The notes: generated by a model not told the origin, from the letters alone. Positions 33,066-41,967 are shown, counted from the stretch's first letter. The stretch is 64,000 bases of DNA from Anaerolinea sp. (GCA_020047815.1 JAIFNG010000175.1:1-64000); one strand, 5' to 3'. Program-made: numbers and translations.

Positions 33066-33317
33066 TTAGACACGCGGTTTGGCAATATTGACTTTGAGGG
33101 CGTTGTCAGCCAGTGAATAGGCATTGAACATGGTGATCGCCTTGTCTGCTTCTGCCTGTGTGGGCATGGCTACAAAAGCAAATCCTTTCGACAACCCGGA
33201 ACCTTTTTCTTTAACAAGTTCCACCGATGAAACGGTTCCAGCCTGTGCAAACAAGGTATTGATTTCGTCCTCGGTGGTCGACTTTGACAGGTTTCCTACG
33301 TATATTCGTATATCCAT
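33066..33317 (-). CDS. RRM RNA-binding protein (Rbp/cold-shock type)
   Basis: 83 residues from ATG 33317. The longer frame to 33389 is rejected because AAGGAAGG lies 5 bases before 33317. A single RNA recognition motif has RNP2 IYVGNL at the N terminus and RNP1 KGFAFVAM near residue 42. This is the compact bacterial RRM type, often induced by cold in cyanobacteria, and binds RNA in the cytosol. Its leader contains a terminator-like hairpin just upstream, suggesting attenuation. Confidence 0.93.
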   Translation of the reverse strand: MDIRIYVGNLSKSTTEDEINTLFAQAGTVSSVELVKEKGSGLSKGFAFVAMPTQAEADKAITMFNAYSLADNALKVNIAKPRV

Positions 33318-33350
33318 TATATACCTTCCTTCTCCGGCACGGCCGGAAAC

Positions 33351-33388
33351 AAAAAATGACCGCAACCCGATAAGAGGGTCGGCGGTCA
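33351..33388 (-). terminator. Terminator or attenuator before the RRM gene
   Basis: On the minus strand TGACCGC pairs with GCGGTCA, with an inner ACCC/GGGT, and six T follow at once. It ends 33 bases before the RRM start codon, on the coding strand of that gene. It would either stop read-through from pepA or act as a leader attenuator. Confidence 0.7.
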
Positions 33389-33639
33389 AGTTGGTACGAC
33401 AGAGATCCAGTTATTTCTTGCTAATTCAGTTTAACACATATTCCGTTTACAGACGTGGCAATAAAGTGTTCGGGTTTGGTTGTTCCGGCGGGATGAAATA
33501 ACCTGATCAATACAAAACGGCCAGACATCTTCGCATGCCGCTTCCCTCCAACAGTGGGTCGGGAATTAGAAAGATGATCGGGATGATCATTTACACCATC
33601 TCAAAAGCAGGATGGGTGAGGGCATGGAATCCTGGAAAT

Positions 33640-33676
33640 ATCATAGCGAGGATGGAATTCTCATCCTCGCTATGAT
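33640..33676. repeat. Perfect 15-bp hairpin after pepA
   Basis: ATCATAGCGAGGATG pairs exactly with CATCCTCGCTATGAT around GAATTCT, a few bases downstream of the pepA stop on the minus strand. It is probably the 3' end structure of the pepA message, without a T tract. Confidence 0.6.
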
Positions 33677-33683
33677 AAGGTAG

Positions 33684-35195
33684 TTAAGCCCAATTTCTTG
33701 CAAAACTCACCAAAGCTCTAACCCCAAATCCTGTTGCGCCACGTATGATGTGCGGGGGATGTGTCAACGGATAGTAGGCGGTGGGACCGGTCTTGTCCAG
33801 GACCATGCCGGCTATGTCCCAATGGGCCCATGGATAGGACGTGAACTCTTCGAGGAATACGGCACTACTGCCCACGCCACTCCCAATGCCGCCGCTGTTC
33901 TTCAGGTCGGCATAATCGGTTTTTATCTTGTCACGATATTCCGTATATAAAGGCAATCGCCATAATTTTTCACCGGATGCTCGGCTGGCTTCATCCACTT
34001 TTTGGGCGAGTGAGTCATTGTTTGCAAAATATCCTGCAGCGACGTTCTGTCCCAGCGCGGTCACACATGCCCCTGTCAATGTTGCCAGGTCGATCACGGC
34101 TTTGGGTTTAAATTCAGCCGCATAATCCAAAGCATCCGCCAGGGTCATTCGCCCCTCTGCGTCAGTGCTGATAATCTCTATCGTCCTGCCGTTGCGCGCA
34201 GTGACCACATCCGCTGGACGGTATGCGGTTCCACTGGGCATATTCTCACACGCAGCGATCAATCCGACGATGTGAATCGGGAGCTTCATTTTTGCGATTG
34301 CCTCGAATGCACCGATGACTGCAGCAGCGCCTCCCATGTCTGAGCGCATGTCTTCCATCCCATCCGCATTCTTTAGGCTGATGCCGCCTGAGTCAAAGGT
34401 GAGACCCTTGCCCACGAACACCAATGGCTCTGCGTCCGATCCTTTATATTCCAATACGATGAACTTCGGCGGGTATGCAGATCCCTGGGTCACAGATAGA
34501 AAAGCGGTCATCTTCTGTGCCTGGATCCAATCCAATTCATGGACCGTGCATTGTACGCCGGCTTCTATTGCCATATCCCGCGCAGCTTGCGCGAGTCCGC
34601 CGGGGTTCATGATGTTCGGTGATTGGTTGACAAGGTCACGGGCCCGGTACACGCCCGAAGCGACTGCCTGCCCCACGCTGGCGCCTGATTCAACCGCGCT
34701 AATTTTTCCCTTGTCCGATTCAACCAACAATAATGATTCAATATCCCCACGTTCTACAGGACTGGTGTGATTTTTGCGCCAGCGGTACGAACCGAGCAAT
34801 ACCCCTTCAATGGTTGCTTGTGCTGCGCTGGATATTTCCACCGCCTCCGCACCGAAAACGCTCGATGCAATCACCTTGCATCCCAGTTCGCGGGCTTTCT
34901 TTGCGCCGGTTGCAGATGTCTGTCGAATTCTCTCCAGGGAAAGCTCTTCAACCTTGCCGAGTCCAACAATGATCACGCGCGAGGCGGGGATGGCGCCGTG
35001 TGAATAGATCACCGCCGCCTCATTGAGTTCGCCGCGGAAGTCGTTGGCGCGGAGTAATTCGCTGATCGAGCCATTCAATGCCTTATCTGTTGCGCTGATC
35101 ACGGCTGGCGAAATTTCACCACCTTTAAACAGACCCACAAGAATGGCATCTGCGCTTGTTGTTTGAATTGTTGCGTTAATTACATTGATGTTCAT
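33684..35195 (-). CDS. pepA: Leucyl aminopeptidase (M17)
   Basis: A 503-residue cytosolic metallo-aminopeptidase with two metal ions that removes N-terminal residues from peptides. The M17 catalytic domain shows GKGLTFDSGGISLK, MRSDMGGAAAVIGAFEAI, ENMPSGTAYRPADV and STDAEGRMTLADAL, close to the family signature NTDAEGRL. The N-terminal macro-like domain occupies about 1-165. GGAG lies 5 bases before the ATG. It is divergent from the purine island with 150 bases between. Nothing suggests a link to purine metabolism. Confidence 0.95.
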   Translation of the reverse strand: MNINVINATIQTTSADAILVGLFKGGEISPAVISATDKALNGSISELLRANDFRGELNEAAVIYSHGAIPASRVIIVGLGKVEELSLERIRQTSATGAKKARELGCKVIASSVFGAEAVEISSAAQATIEGVLLGSYRWRKNHTSPVERGDIESLLLVESDKGKISAVESGASVGQAVASGVYRARDLVNQSPNIMNPGGLAQAARDMAIEAGVQCTVHELDWIQAQKMTAFLSVTQGSAYPPKFIVLEYKGSDAEPLVFVGKGLTFDSGGISLKNADGMEDMRSDMGGAAAVIGAFEAIAKMKLPIHIVGLIAACENMPSGTAYRPADVVTARNGRTIEIISTDAEGRMTLADALDYAAEFKPKAVIDLATLTGACVTALGQNVAAGYFANNDSLAQKVDEASRASGEKLWRLPLYTEYRDKIKTDYADLKNSGGIGSGVGSSAVFLEEFTSYPWAHWDIAGMVLDKTGPTAYYPLTHPPHIIRGATGFGVRALVSFARNWA

Positions 35196-35264
35196 GATCG
35201 CTCCATTTTAGGAAGATGTGACGGTGCAGGTTGGAGTATCTTATCATTGGATAAAAAAACTGTG

Positions 35265-35309
35265 TTGACATCCTTCCTCTTTTTTGCTACACTATAAGTT
35301 GTCAGACAA
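35265..35309 (+). promoter_or_regulatory. Promoter and operator of the purine island
   Basis: TTGACA and TACACT are spaced by exactly 17 bases, a near-consensus promoter. TTGTCAGACAA, a perfect 11-bp palindrome, begins five bases after the -10 and so covers the start of transcription. A repressor there would block initiation. GntR/HutC-type regulators bind similar GTC-GAC palindromes, and two such regulators are encoded in the island. Confidence 0.65.
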
Positions 35310-35345
35310 TTAAACCAACGGCAAATTGCTAAAGGCGAACAACTA

Positions 35346-36725
35346 ATGACAACTCTCCTTATAAAAAACGCATACATTGTCACAATGGACGACCACCAAC
35401 GGGAAATTGCCGAGGGCGGTCTTTTTATTCGGGATGGGGTTATCGAGCAGGTCGGGGTAACCCGCGATCTGCCATTGACTGCTGATGAAGTTCTGGACCT
35501 GACGGGTCATGTCGTCCTGCCGGGGCTGGTCAACACGCACCATCATTTTTACCAGACCCTCACACGCGCCGTACCTGCAGCGCAGGATGCAAATCTCTTC
35601 AACTGGTTGAAGACTTTATATCCCATTTGGGCGAAGTTACAGCCTGATGATATTTTCACTTCGACTCAAACTGCACTATCAGAACTGGCGCTTTCGGGAT
35701 GCACCACTGCATCGGACCATCTCTACCTCTTTCCGAATGGATCCAAATTGGATGATGAAATTGCCGCCGCCCTTGAAGTTGGGGTGCGGCTACAGGCTTC
35801 TCGCGGCTCGATGAGTCTCGGTGAATCCAAAGGCGGACTTCCCCCCGATTCAGTTGTGGATACCGAGGAAAATATTCTCAAGGATTCCCAGCGTCTGATC
35901 GAAAAATACCACGATGCCAAACCCGGCGCCATGACCCAGATCGTACTTGCACCTTGTTCGCCGTTCAGTGTCACATCTGATCTGATGAAACAGTCGGCAA
36001 AATTAGCTCGTGAATATGGTGTGCATTTACATACCCATCTGGCTGAAACCGAAGACGAAGAACAATTTTGCCAGCAGATGTTTGGACATCGACCGGTGGG
36101 CTATATGCAGGAAGTTGATTGGGTCGGCGGTGACGTCTGGTTCGCGCACGCAGTATGGGTGAACGACGAGGAAATTCAAGTTTTCGCCAAACACGATTGC
36201 GGCGTGGCACATTGCCCGACCTCCAATATGCGCCTTGCATCTGGTATTGCGCCGGTCAAGGAATACCGCGCCGCTGGTGTCAATGTCGGCCTGGGAGTGG
36301 ACGGCTCTGCTTCCAATGATGGCTCGAATTTGCTGGCGGAAGTCCGCAACGCGATGCTGGTCTCACGGGTGAAGGATGGGATGACTGGTTATTCCCTGTC
36401 CAATGATCCCAACCGCAAGTTAATGACCGCCCGTCAAGCCTTGCATCTTGGCACGCGCGGCGGCGCGGCGGTCCTGGGCCGCACTGATATCGGAAGCCTG
36501 GAAGCGGGAAAGTGTGCCGACTTTTTTGCTGTCAACTTGAATAAACTTGCTTATACGGGTATGCACGATCCTGTTTCGGCGATCGTATTTGGACAGTCGA
36601 TGAATGTCGATTACACCGTGGTGAATGGGAAGTATGTTGTCAGGCAAGGTCAACTGGCGACGGTGGACGAACACAAGTTGATTGAAAGGCATAACAAAGC
36701 TGCCAAACGATTGTTGACAGCCTAG
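35346..36725 (+). CDS. 8-oxoguanine deaminase-like amidohydrolase
   Basis: A 459-residue amidohydrolase of the ATZ/TRZ group. Metal ligands and catalytic residues are visible: NTHHHFYQTLTRAVP, HTHLAET, WFAHAVW and GLGVDGSASNDGSN. The segments SGCTTASDHLYLFPNG and RGSMSLGESKGGLPPDSVV match the family described as 8-oxoguanine deaminase, also annotated as hydroxydechloroatrazine ethylaminohydrolase. It would turn 8-oxoguanine into urate and ammonia. It is the first gene after the strong promoter with the palindromic operator, and its place among purine genes fits. Guanine or isocytosine-like substrates are alternatives. Confidence 0.88.
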   Translation: MTTLLIKNAYIVTMDDHQREIAEGGLFIRDGVIEQVGVTRDLPLTADEVLDLTGHVVLPGLVNTHHHFYQTLTRAVPAAQDANLFNWLKTLYPIWAKLQPDDIFTSTQTALSELALSGCTTASDHLYLFPNGSKLDDEIAAALEVGVRLQASRGSMSLGESKGGLPPDSVVDTEENILKDSQRLIEKYHDAKPGAMTQIVLAPCSPFSVTSDLMKQSAKLAREYGVHLHTHLAETEDEEQFCQQMFGHRPVGYMQEVDWVGGDVWFAHAVWVNDEEIQVFAKHDCGVAHCPTSNMRLASGIAPVKEYRAAGVNVGLGVDGSASNDGSNLLAEVRNAMLVSRVKDGMTGYSLSNDPNRKLMTARQALHLGTRGGAAVLGRTDIGSLEAGKCADFFAVNLNKLAYTGMHDPVSAIVFGQSMNVDYTVVNGKYVVRQGQLATVDEHKLIERHNKAAKRLLTA

Positions 36726-36735
36726 GAGGAATGTT

Positions 36736-37065
36736 ATGGACGTTGTAACTAATGTGTTGTTTTTGCTTTCGCACGGGATTCCAGGATTGGTCGTCGCAGG
36801 TGTGACGATGATCCTGATCCTGCTTGGATTAATTCGCAAAGAAGACGGCTTGGTGATCTTTGCCGCGTTTTTGTTCATTCCCTTCGCTTATACAATGGGT
36901 TCGTGGGAGGGTCTTCGTTTATTTGTGAGGTTAATGCCGTTGTTTTTATTGGCATCCGCTTTTGCCATTAGCAGGAATGAACCCTTGCTTGCCTGGGTTT
37001 TGCCCATTCCCCCTGCGGCGTACTTGATTTATATCCTCTTCAACATTATAGCCTCTGACCTATAG
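36736..37065 (+). CDS. Small three-helix membrane protein of unknown function
   Basis: A 109-residue protein with three to four hydrophobic helices and almost no soluble part. I recognise no family. TAGGAGG gives it an excellent ribosome binding site, and it lies 10 bases after the 8-oxoguanine deaminase gene and 44 before adenine deaminase, so it is certainly expressed with them. It could help in transport or anchoring, but nothing in the sequence says so. Confidence 0.75.
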   Translation: MDVVTNVLFLLSHGIPGLVVAGVTMILILLGLIRKEDGLVIFAAFLFIPFAYTMGSWEGLRLFVRLMPLFLLASAFAISRNEPLLAWVLPIPPAAYLIYILFNIIASDL

Positions 37066-37109
37066 ATTTTTTGGCTGCAAAACAGTCTCGCAGGAGTGAC
37101 AGAACCGAA

Positions 37110-38900
37110 ATGACAACATCCACCAAACTCACAGCCGCTCTTGTTAATGTGGCAATGGGGCGCGCCAAGGCTGATCTCGTGATCCGGGATGGCAGATGGG
37201 TCAGCGTGCAATCAGGCGAGATGGTTCCGCATACCGATATTGCCATAGTCAATGGCCACATTGCGTATGTTGGATCAGATGCCAGCCACACGATTGGAGA
37301 AAAAACAAAGGTCATTGAAGCCAAAGGGCGTTATCTTGTGCCAGGGCTGCTCGACGGCCACATGCACGTTGAATCGGGCATGGTGACAGTCACGGAATTT
37401 GTCCGCGCGGCGGCTGTGCGTGGTACCACGGGCATGTTCATTGACCCGCATGAGATCGCAAATGTCTTTGGCTTGAAAGGCGTCAAATTGATGGTGGATG
37501 AAGCCGCCAAACAACCCATTCATGTCTGGGTGCAGATGCCTTCGTGTGTGCCATCCTCCCCGGGATTTGAAACCCCTGGCGCTTCGATTGGTCCCAGGGA
37601 AGTTGCGGAAGCCATGACCTGGAAAGGGATCATCGGGCTTGGCGAGATGATGAATTTCCCCGGCGTTTTTATGAGCGATAAGAAAATGCTTGATGAAATG
37701 ACCGCGACCCATGCTGCTGGAAAGACCATTGGTGGGCATTATCCATCCCTTGACCTGGGGCTGCCATTCCATGGATATGTGGCCGGTGGGGCAGAGGATG
37801 ATCACGAAGGTACACGGGTTGAAGACGCCATCGAGCGTGTTCGGCAGGGAATGAAGGCCATGCTGCGTTACGGTTCAGCCTGGCATGATGTAGCTTCACA
37901 GGTCAAGGCAATCACTGAAAAGAAACTGGATTCACACAGGTTCATTCTTTGTACAGACGACTCACATGCCGCGACCCTTGCGCAGGAAGGTCATATGGAT
38001 CGGGTCCTGCGCCATGCAATAGGTGAGGGACTTAATCCAATGACAGCCCTTCAAATGATGACGATCAATACAGCGGAGCATTTTGGTCTGACAAAGGAAA
38101 TGGGCATGATCGCGCCCGGGCGGTGGGGAGATGTGCTGCTCGTGAATGATCTGATGAATTTTAAAGCAGATGTTGTGATCGCCAAAGGACAGGTGATCGC
38201 GGAAGCCGGTAAATTGCAGGTTGAATTGCCGTCAGTGAAATATCCCAAATGGGTCATAAGTTCCGTGCACTTGAAGAGAAATCTCAAGGCGGCGGATTTT
38301 GCCCTTCGGACGAGATCAGCAGACAGGTCTGAGGTTGATGCGCATGTCATCGGCGTGATCGAGAATCAAGCTCCCACACGTCATCTCCATATGAAAGTAA
38401 TAGCCGAGAATGGGGAAGTTAGATCAGATCTGAAACGCGACCTCGCGAAGATCGCGGTGGTGGAACGTCATCGTGCGACGGGCAAGGTCATGGTGGGTTT
38501 GGTGAGTGGATTTGAATTTACAAGGAAGTGTGCCATTGCCTCGACCGTGGTACATGACAGCCATAACATGATCGTGGTGGGGACGGACGATGAGGACATG
38601 GCGATCGCCGCGAATGAATTGGCCAAATGCGGCGGTGGTCAGGTGGTGGTGATCGATGGCGAAGTGGTCGGGCTGGTGGATCTACCGATAGCTGGCTTGA
38701 TGTCAAATGAGCACGCTGATATTGTGGCGCAGAAAGCCATCTCAGTGCTGGAAGGATTCAAGGCTTGTGGTTGTGAACTGAATAACCCGAACATGCAATT
38801 GAGTTTGCTCGGACTGGTGGTGATCCCTGAACTCCGTATCTCCGATATGGGTCTGGTGGATGTAACCAATTTTGATTTTATCTCTGTGTTGGATGATTGA
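37110..38900 (+). CDS. ade: Adenine deaminase
   Basis: About 596 residues from ATG 37110, with AGGAG 14 bases upstream. The TTG start at 37071 in the ORF list adds 13 unlikely residues. The amidohydrolase domain shows GLLDGHMHVESGMVT, IDPHEIANVFG and RFILCTDDSHAATLAQEGHMD. The C-terminal adenine deaminase domain shows HDSHNMIVVGTDDEDMAIAA. The enzyme converts adenine to hypoxanthine and ammonia using two metal ions. In this island it would supply hypoxanthine to the xanthine dehydrogenase at 57-60 kb. The GntR gene follows after six bases. Confidence 0.94.
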   Translation: MTTSTKLTAALVNVAMGRAKADLVIRDGRWVSVQSGEMVPHTDIAIVNGHIAYVGSDASHTIGEKTKVIEAKGRYLVPGLLDGHMHVESGMVTVTEFVRAAAVRGTTGMFIDPHEIANVFGLKGVKLMVDEAAKQPIHVWVQMPSCVPSSPGFETPGASIGPREVAEAMTWKGIIGLGEMMNFPGVFMSDKKMLDEMTATHAAGKTIGGHYPSLDLGLPFHGYVAGGAEDDHEGTRVEDAIERVRQGMKAMLRYGSAWHDVASQVKAITEKKLDSHRFILCTDDSHAATLAQEGHMDRVLRHAIGEGLNPMTALQMMTINTAEHFGLTKEMGMIAPGRWGDVLLVNDLMNFKADVVIAKGQVIAEAGKLQVELPSVKYPKWVISSVHLKRNLKAADFALRTRSADRSEVDAHVIGVIENQAPTRHLHMKVIAENGEVRSDLKRDLAKIAVVERHRATGKVMVGLVSGFEFTRKCAIASTVVHDSHNMIVVGTDDEDMAIAANELAKCGGGQVVVIDGEVVGLVDLPIAGLMSNEHADIVAQKAISVLEGFKACGCELNNPNMQLSLLGLVVIPELRISDMGLVDVTNFDFISVLDD

Positions 38901-38906
38901 GGTTTC

Positions 38907-39620
38907 ATGTCGAATTTTCCTTTTCAACGATTGCAGGCTGACCTGGCTGGGTTAATTGCCCGCACGCCTGCGGGCCAGCGCCTGCCCTCAGAGCCCGACC
39001 TTGCAAAACAACTGGGTGTTTCGCGCGCCACTTTGCGTGATGCCATGCGTACCTTTGAAACCCAGGGACTTGTTCGCCGCAGGCAGGGATCTGGTACATT
39101 TGTGGTGGGTAAGGTGCAGGCGCTGGATAGCGGCCTCGAAGTATTGGAAAGTCTTGAGACAATGGCGAAGCGTTTGGGTCTTGGGATTTCTGTAAGTAAT
39201 TTAAGTGTGGAGCAAATTATGGCGGATGAGACTACCGCTGAAAATTTGACCCTTGCTGTGGGGGCGCCTTTGCTGCGGGTCCGCCGTGTGATCTGCGCAG
39301 ATGAGCGTCCGGTTGCTTATCTTGTGGATATTCTGCCTGAAGAGGTGCTGCACCTGGATGATCTGCCCGCCGATTTTCACGGGTCTGTTCTTGATCATTT
39401 ATTGGGTCGTGGCGATTCTTTGAAAACCTCCCGAGCCAATATTAGCGCAATCGGTGCAACTGCCGAAGTTGCGAAAGCACTTCAAATTCAACGCGGCGAT
39501 GTATTGCTGCATTTCCATTCACAATTATTTGATGGGGGCGGGAGGATTGTGGATTATTCCATGAGCTATTTTATTCCGGGCTATTTCCACTTTCATGTCG
39601 TAAGACGAGTTGGTGGTTGA
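38907..39620 (+). CDS. GntR/HutC-type transcription regulator (UTRA domain)
   Basis: A 237-residue regulator. The winged helix-turn-helix at about 10-75 shows LPSEPDLAKQLGVSRATLRD and RRRQGSGTFV. A UTRA ligand-binding domain occupies about 90-235. UTRA proteins sense small molecules, often the substrate or an intermediate of the pathway they control. It sits in the purine operon between ade and the ygeY-like gene, six bases after ade, so it is likely a local repressor. It differs from the other UTRA regulator at 50343, so the two may sense different compounds. Confidence 0.92.
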   Translation: MSNFPFQRLQADLAGLIARTPAGQRLPSEPDLAKQLGVSRATLRDAMRTFETQGLVRRRQGSGTFVVGKVQALDSGLEVLESLETMAKRLGLGISVSNLSVEQIMADETTAENLTLAVGAPLLRVRRVICADERPVAYLVDILPEEVLHLDDLPADFHGSVLDHLLGRGDSLKTSRANISAIGATAEVAKALQIQRGDVLLHFHSQLFDGGGRIVDYSMSYFIPGYFHFHVVRRVGG

Positions 39621-39674
39621 GTTATGTAAAATATTTGGTATTTACCTTTCAATTTGTAAATTAAGGAGAAAAAA

Positions 39675-40874
39675 ATGACAGACAAAATAAAGGAACTTCA
39701 GAAGCTGGTGGAGGCATCCCGTGAGGATATCATCAAATTCATGCGTGATATTGTAGCCATTCCTTCCATGGAGTCAAAGATCGGACCTGTGGGCGAACGC
39801 ATTCAGGCGGAAATGAGGAAACTTGGCTATGACGAAGTGCGTTTCGACAAAATGGGCAACACCATCGGACGCATTGGTAACGGAAAAAAAGTGATCGTTT
39901 TTGATTCACACATCGATACTGTTGGCGTTGGAGACCCGGGCGAATGGGAATGGGATCCGTTTATAGGTAAAGTCGAAGACGGCGTTCTCTTTGCTCGCGG
40001 CGCGTGCGATGAAAAGAACAGTACACCGGGCATGGTGTACGGTCTTGCCTTTGCGCGCGACCTCGGTTTGCTCGATGGCTGGACAGCCTACTACTTTGGC
40101 AATATGGAAGAGTGGTGTGACGGCATTGCACCCAATACCTTCGTGGAAGTTGACCCGAAGATCAAGCCTGATTTTGTTGTCATCGGCGAGCCGACCAAAA
40201 TGAATGTGTATCGTGGTCACAAGGGTCGCCTTGAAATGAAGGTTACTTCCAAGGGTAAATCGGCACATGCTGCTTCCAATCATGTCGGTGATAACGCCAT
40301 TTACAAACTGCTGCCTGTGATTGCAGGTATCCGTGACCTCGAGCCCAAACTAGGCGATCATGAATTTTTGGGACACGGCAAGATCACCGTTTCTGATATG
40401 CATGTCCAGACCCCGTCCATTAATGCGGTGCCGGACGAAGCCATCATCTACATTGACCGCCGCATGACCTTTGGCGAGACCAAGGAGCAAGTCAAGAAAG
40501 AGGTCGAGGATCTGATCCCCGCTGAATTTAAGAGTACCGTCAAGGTTGAGGAACTCTTCTATGACGAACCCTCCTACACTGGTTTTGTCTTCCCTGTTGA
40601 TAAATACTTCCCCGCCTGGGCCCTTGAGGCGGAACATCCGCTGGTGAAGGCCGGACAGGAAGCCCGCGTACAGATCGGTTTAAAGGATGTTCCAAGCGGC
40701 AAGTGGAATTTTTCGACCAACGGCATCTACTGGGCTGGCAAGGCTGGCATCCCCTCCATCGGCTTCGGTCCTGGTGATGAAGAAACAGCTCACACCGTAC
40801 GCGATTCCGTTTCACTCGAAGATATGGTCAAATCGACGGAGTTTTATGCTGTAGTGGCGAGCCTGATCAAGTAA
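39675..40874 (+). CDS. ygeY: YgeY-type M20 family hydrolase
   Basis: A 399-residue M20 metallohydrolase. The motifs are FDSHIDTVGVGD near residue 78, RGACDEKNSTPG near 109 and NMEEW near 143, which supply metal ligands and the general base. The dimerisation domain carries KGKSAHAASN. The sequence matches the group named YgeY, first called selenium metabolism-linked and later tied to anaerobic purine breakdown, where it is thought to hydrolyse a ureido-acid intermediate. AAGGAG precedes the ATG. The carbamoyltransferase and carbamate kinase genes follow, which supports that role. Confidence 0.9.
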   Translation: MTDKIKELQKLVEASREDIIKFMRDIVAIPSMESKIGPVGERIQAEMRKLGYDEVRFDKMGNTIGRIGNGKKVIVFDSHIDTVGVGDPGEWEWDPFIGKVEDGVLFARGACDEKNSTPGMVYGLAFARDLGLLDGWTAYYFGNMEEWCDGIAPNTFVEVDPKIKPDFVVIGEPTKMNVYRGHKGRLEMKVTSKGKSAHAASNHVGDNAIYKLLPVIAGIRDLEPKLGDHEFLGHGKITVSDMHVQTPSINAVPDEAIIYIDRRMTFGETKEQVKKEVEDLIPAEFKSTVKVEELFYDEPSYTGFVFPVDKYFPAWALEAEHPLVKAGQEARVQIGLKDVPSGKWNFSTNGIYWAGKAGIPSIGFGPGDEETAHTVRDSVSLEDMVKSTEFYAVVASLIK

Positions 40875-40894
40875 GCAACGAAACATGTAAAACT

Positions 40895-40938
40895 GTACAC
40901 AGATGGACGCATGTTTAGTGACCCGTCCATCTGTGTAC
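40895..40938. promoter_or_regulatory. Perfect 15-bp hairpin between ygeY and the carbamoyltransferase gene
   Basis: GTACACAGATGGACG pairs exactly with CGTCCATCTGTGTAC around a 14-base loop. No T tract follows. It may adjust the ratio of the two messages. Confidence 0.6.
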
Positions 40939-40968
40939 TCGTACACCTAAACTAAGGAGACTAATATT

Positions 40969-41958
40969 ATGCAAACAAATTTTCGTGGTCGTGATTTCAT
41001 TGGAGACCTCGACTTCACAAAAGAAGAAGTCGAAACCGTTTTGGAAGTTGCCTGGGATTTGAAGCGCAAACGCGCCCTTGGTGAACCGCATCCCTATTTG
41101 CGCGACAAGGTGCTGGCAATGCTGTTCTTCTTCTCATCCACCCGCACCCGTGGCTCATTCGAAGCAGGCATGGCTCAATTGGGCGGGCATGGTGCCTTTA
41201 TCGACAGCAATACCACCCAGATTTCGCATGGTGATACCCCGGTTGAAATTGGCGAAATCTTTGGCCGGTATTTTGACGGCATTGCCATTCGTCATTGTGA
41301 CTATGGCGACGGTAACAAATACCTGAATGCGGTTGCAAAATCCAGCCGGGCGCCCGTTCTGAACATGCAATGTGATGTGTATCATCCCTTCCAATGTCTT
41401 GCCGACCTGATGACCATCATGGAAAAGAAGGGCAAGGATCTACGCAAGAAGAAGATCGTTGTTTCCTGGGCATATGCTGCCTCCTACCTCAAGCCGATTT
41501 CCGTGCCGCAGTCACTTATTCTCCAGATGCCGCGTTTTGGAATGGATGTTACCCTGGCTTATCCGCCCGAATTCCCCTTGATGCCTGAGATCGTAGCCCA
41601 GGCAAAGGAACAAGCCAAGATCGCAGGTACGAACTTTGAGATCATCGACACCAAAGACGGCATGACCGAGGCTTGCAAGGATGCTGATGTTATCTACGCA
41701 AAATCATGGGGTCCCCTTTTGACCACAACTGACAAGGTCGAAGGCAAGAAACTCCAGGATATGTATAAGAATTGGCTGATGGACGATGCCAAATTAAAAG
41801 TTGCAAAACCGGGCGCGATCTACATGCACCCACTGCCAGCCGACCGTGATGTTGAAGTCACCAGTAGTGTGCTGGATGGTCCCCAGTCCGTGGTATTTGA
41901 CGAAGCTGAGAACCGTCTGCACGCGCAAAAAGCCGTGATGGCTTTGACGATGGGCTAA
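40969..41958 (+). CDS. Carbamoyltransferase (ornithine/YgeW-like)
   Basis: A 329-residue enzyme of the aspartate/ornithine carbamoyltransferase family. The carbamoyl phosphate site is FFFSSTRTRGSFEAG (STRTR at 57-61) and VYHPFQCLADLMTI. Near the C terminus is HPLPADRDVEVTS followed by DEAENRLHAQKAV. Between ygeY and carbamate kinase the natural reading is a YgeW-like enzyme that phosphorolyses a ureido compound to carbamoyl phosphate. It is about 65 residues shorter than E. coli YgeW as I remember it. AAGGAG precedes the ATG. Ornithine carbamoyltransferase is the alternative, but no arginine genes are nearby. Confidence 0.88.
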   Translation: MQTNFRGRDFIGDLDFTKEEVETVLEVAWDLKRKRALGEPHPYLRDKVLAMLFFFSSTRTRGSFEAGMAQLGGHGAFIDSNTTQISHGDTPVEIGEIFGRYFDGIAIRHCDYGDGNKYLNAVAKSSRAPVLNMQCDVYHPFQCLADLMTIMEKKGKDLRKKKIVVSWAYAASYLKPISVPQSLILQMPRFGMDVTLAYPPEFPLMPEIVAQAKEQAKIAGTNFEIIDTKDGMTEACKDADVIYAKSWGPLLTTTDKVEGKKLQDMYKNWLMDDAKLKVAKPGAIYMHPLPADRDVEVTSSVLDGPQSVVFDEAENRLHAQKAVMALTMG

Positions 41959-41967
41959 GGCGAACTT

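Larger units (their letters stand above)
33318..33683. other. Gap between pepA and the RRM gene
   Basis: There is no gene I can support in these 366 bases. The stretch holds the terminator-like hairpin at 33351-33388 and a perfect hairpin at 33640-33676. About 250 bases between them could encode a small RNA ending at the terminator, but no promoter is clear. Confidence 0.6.
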
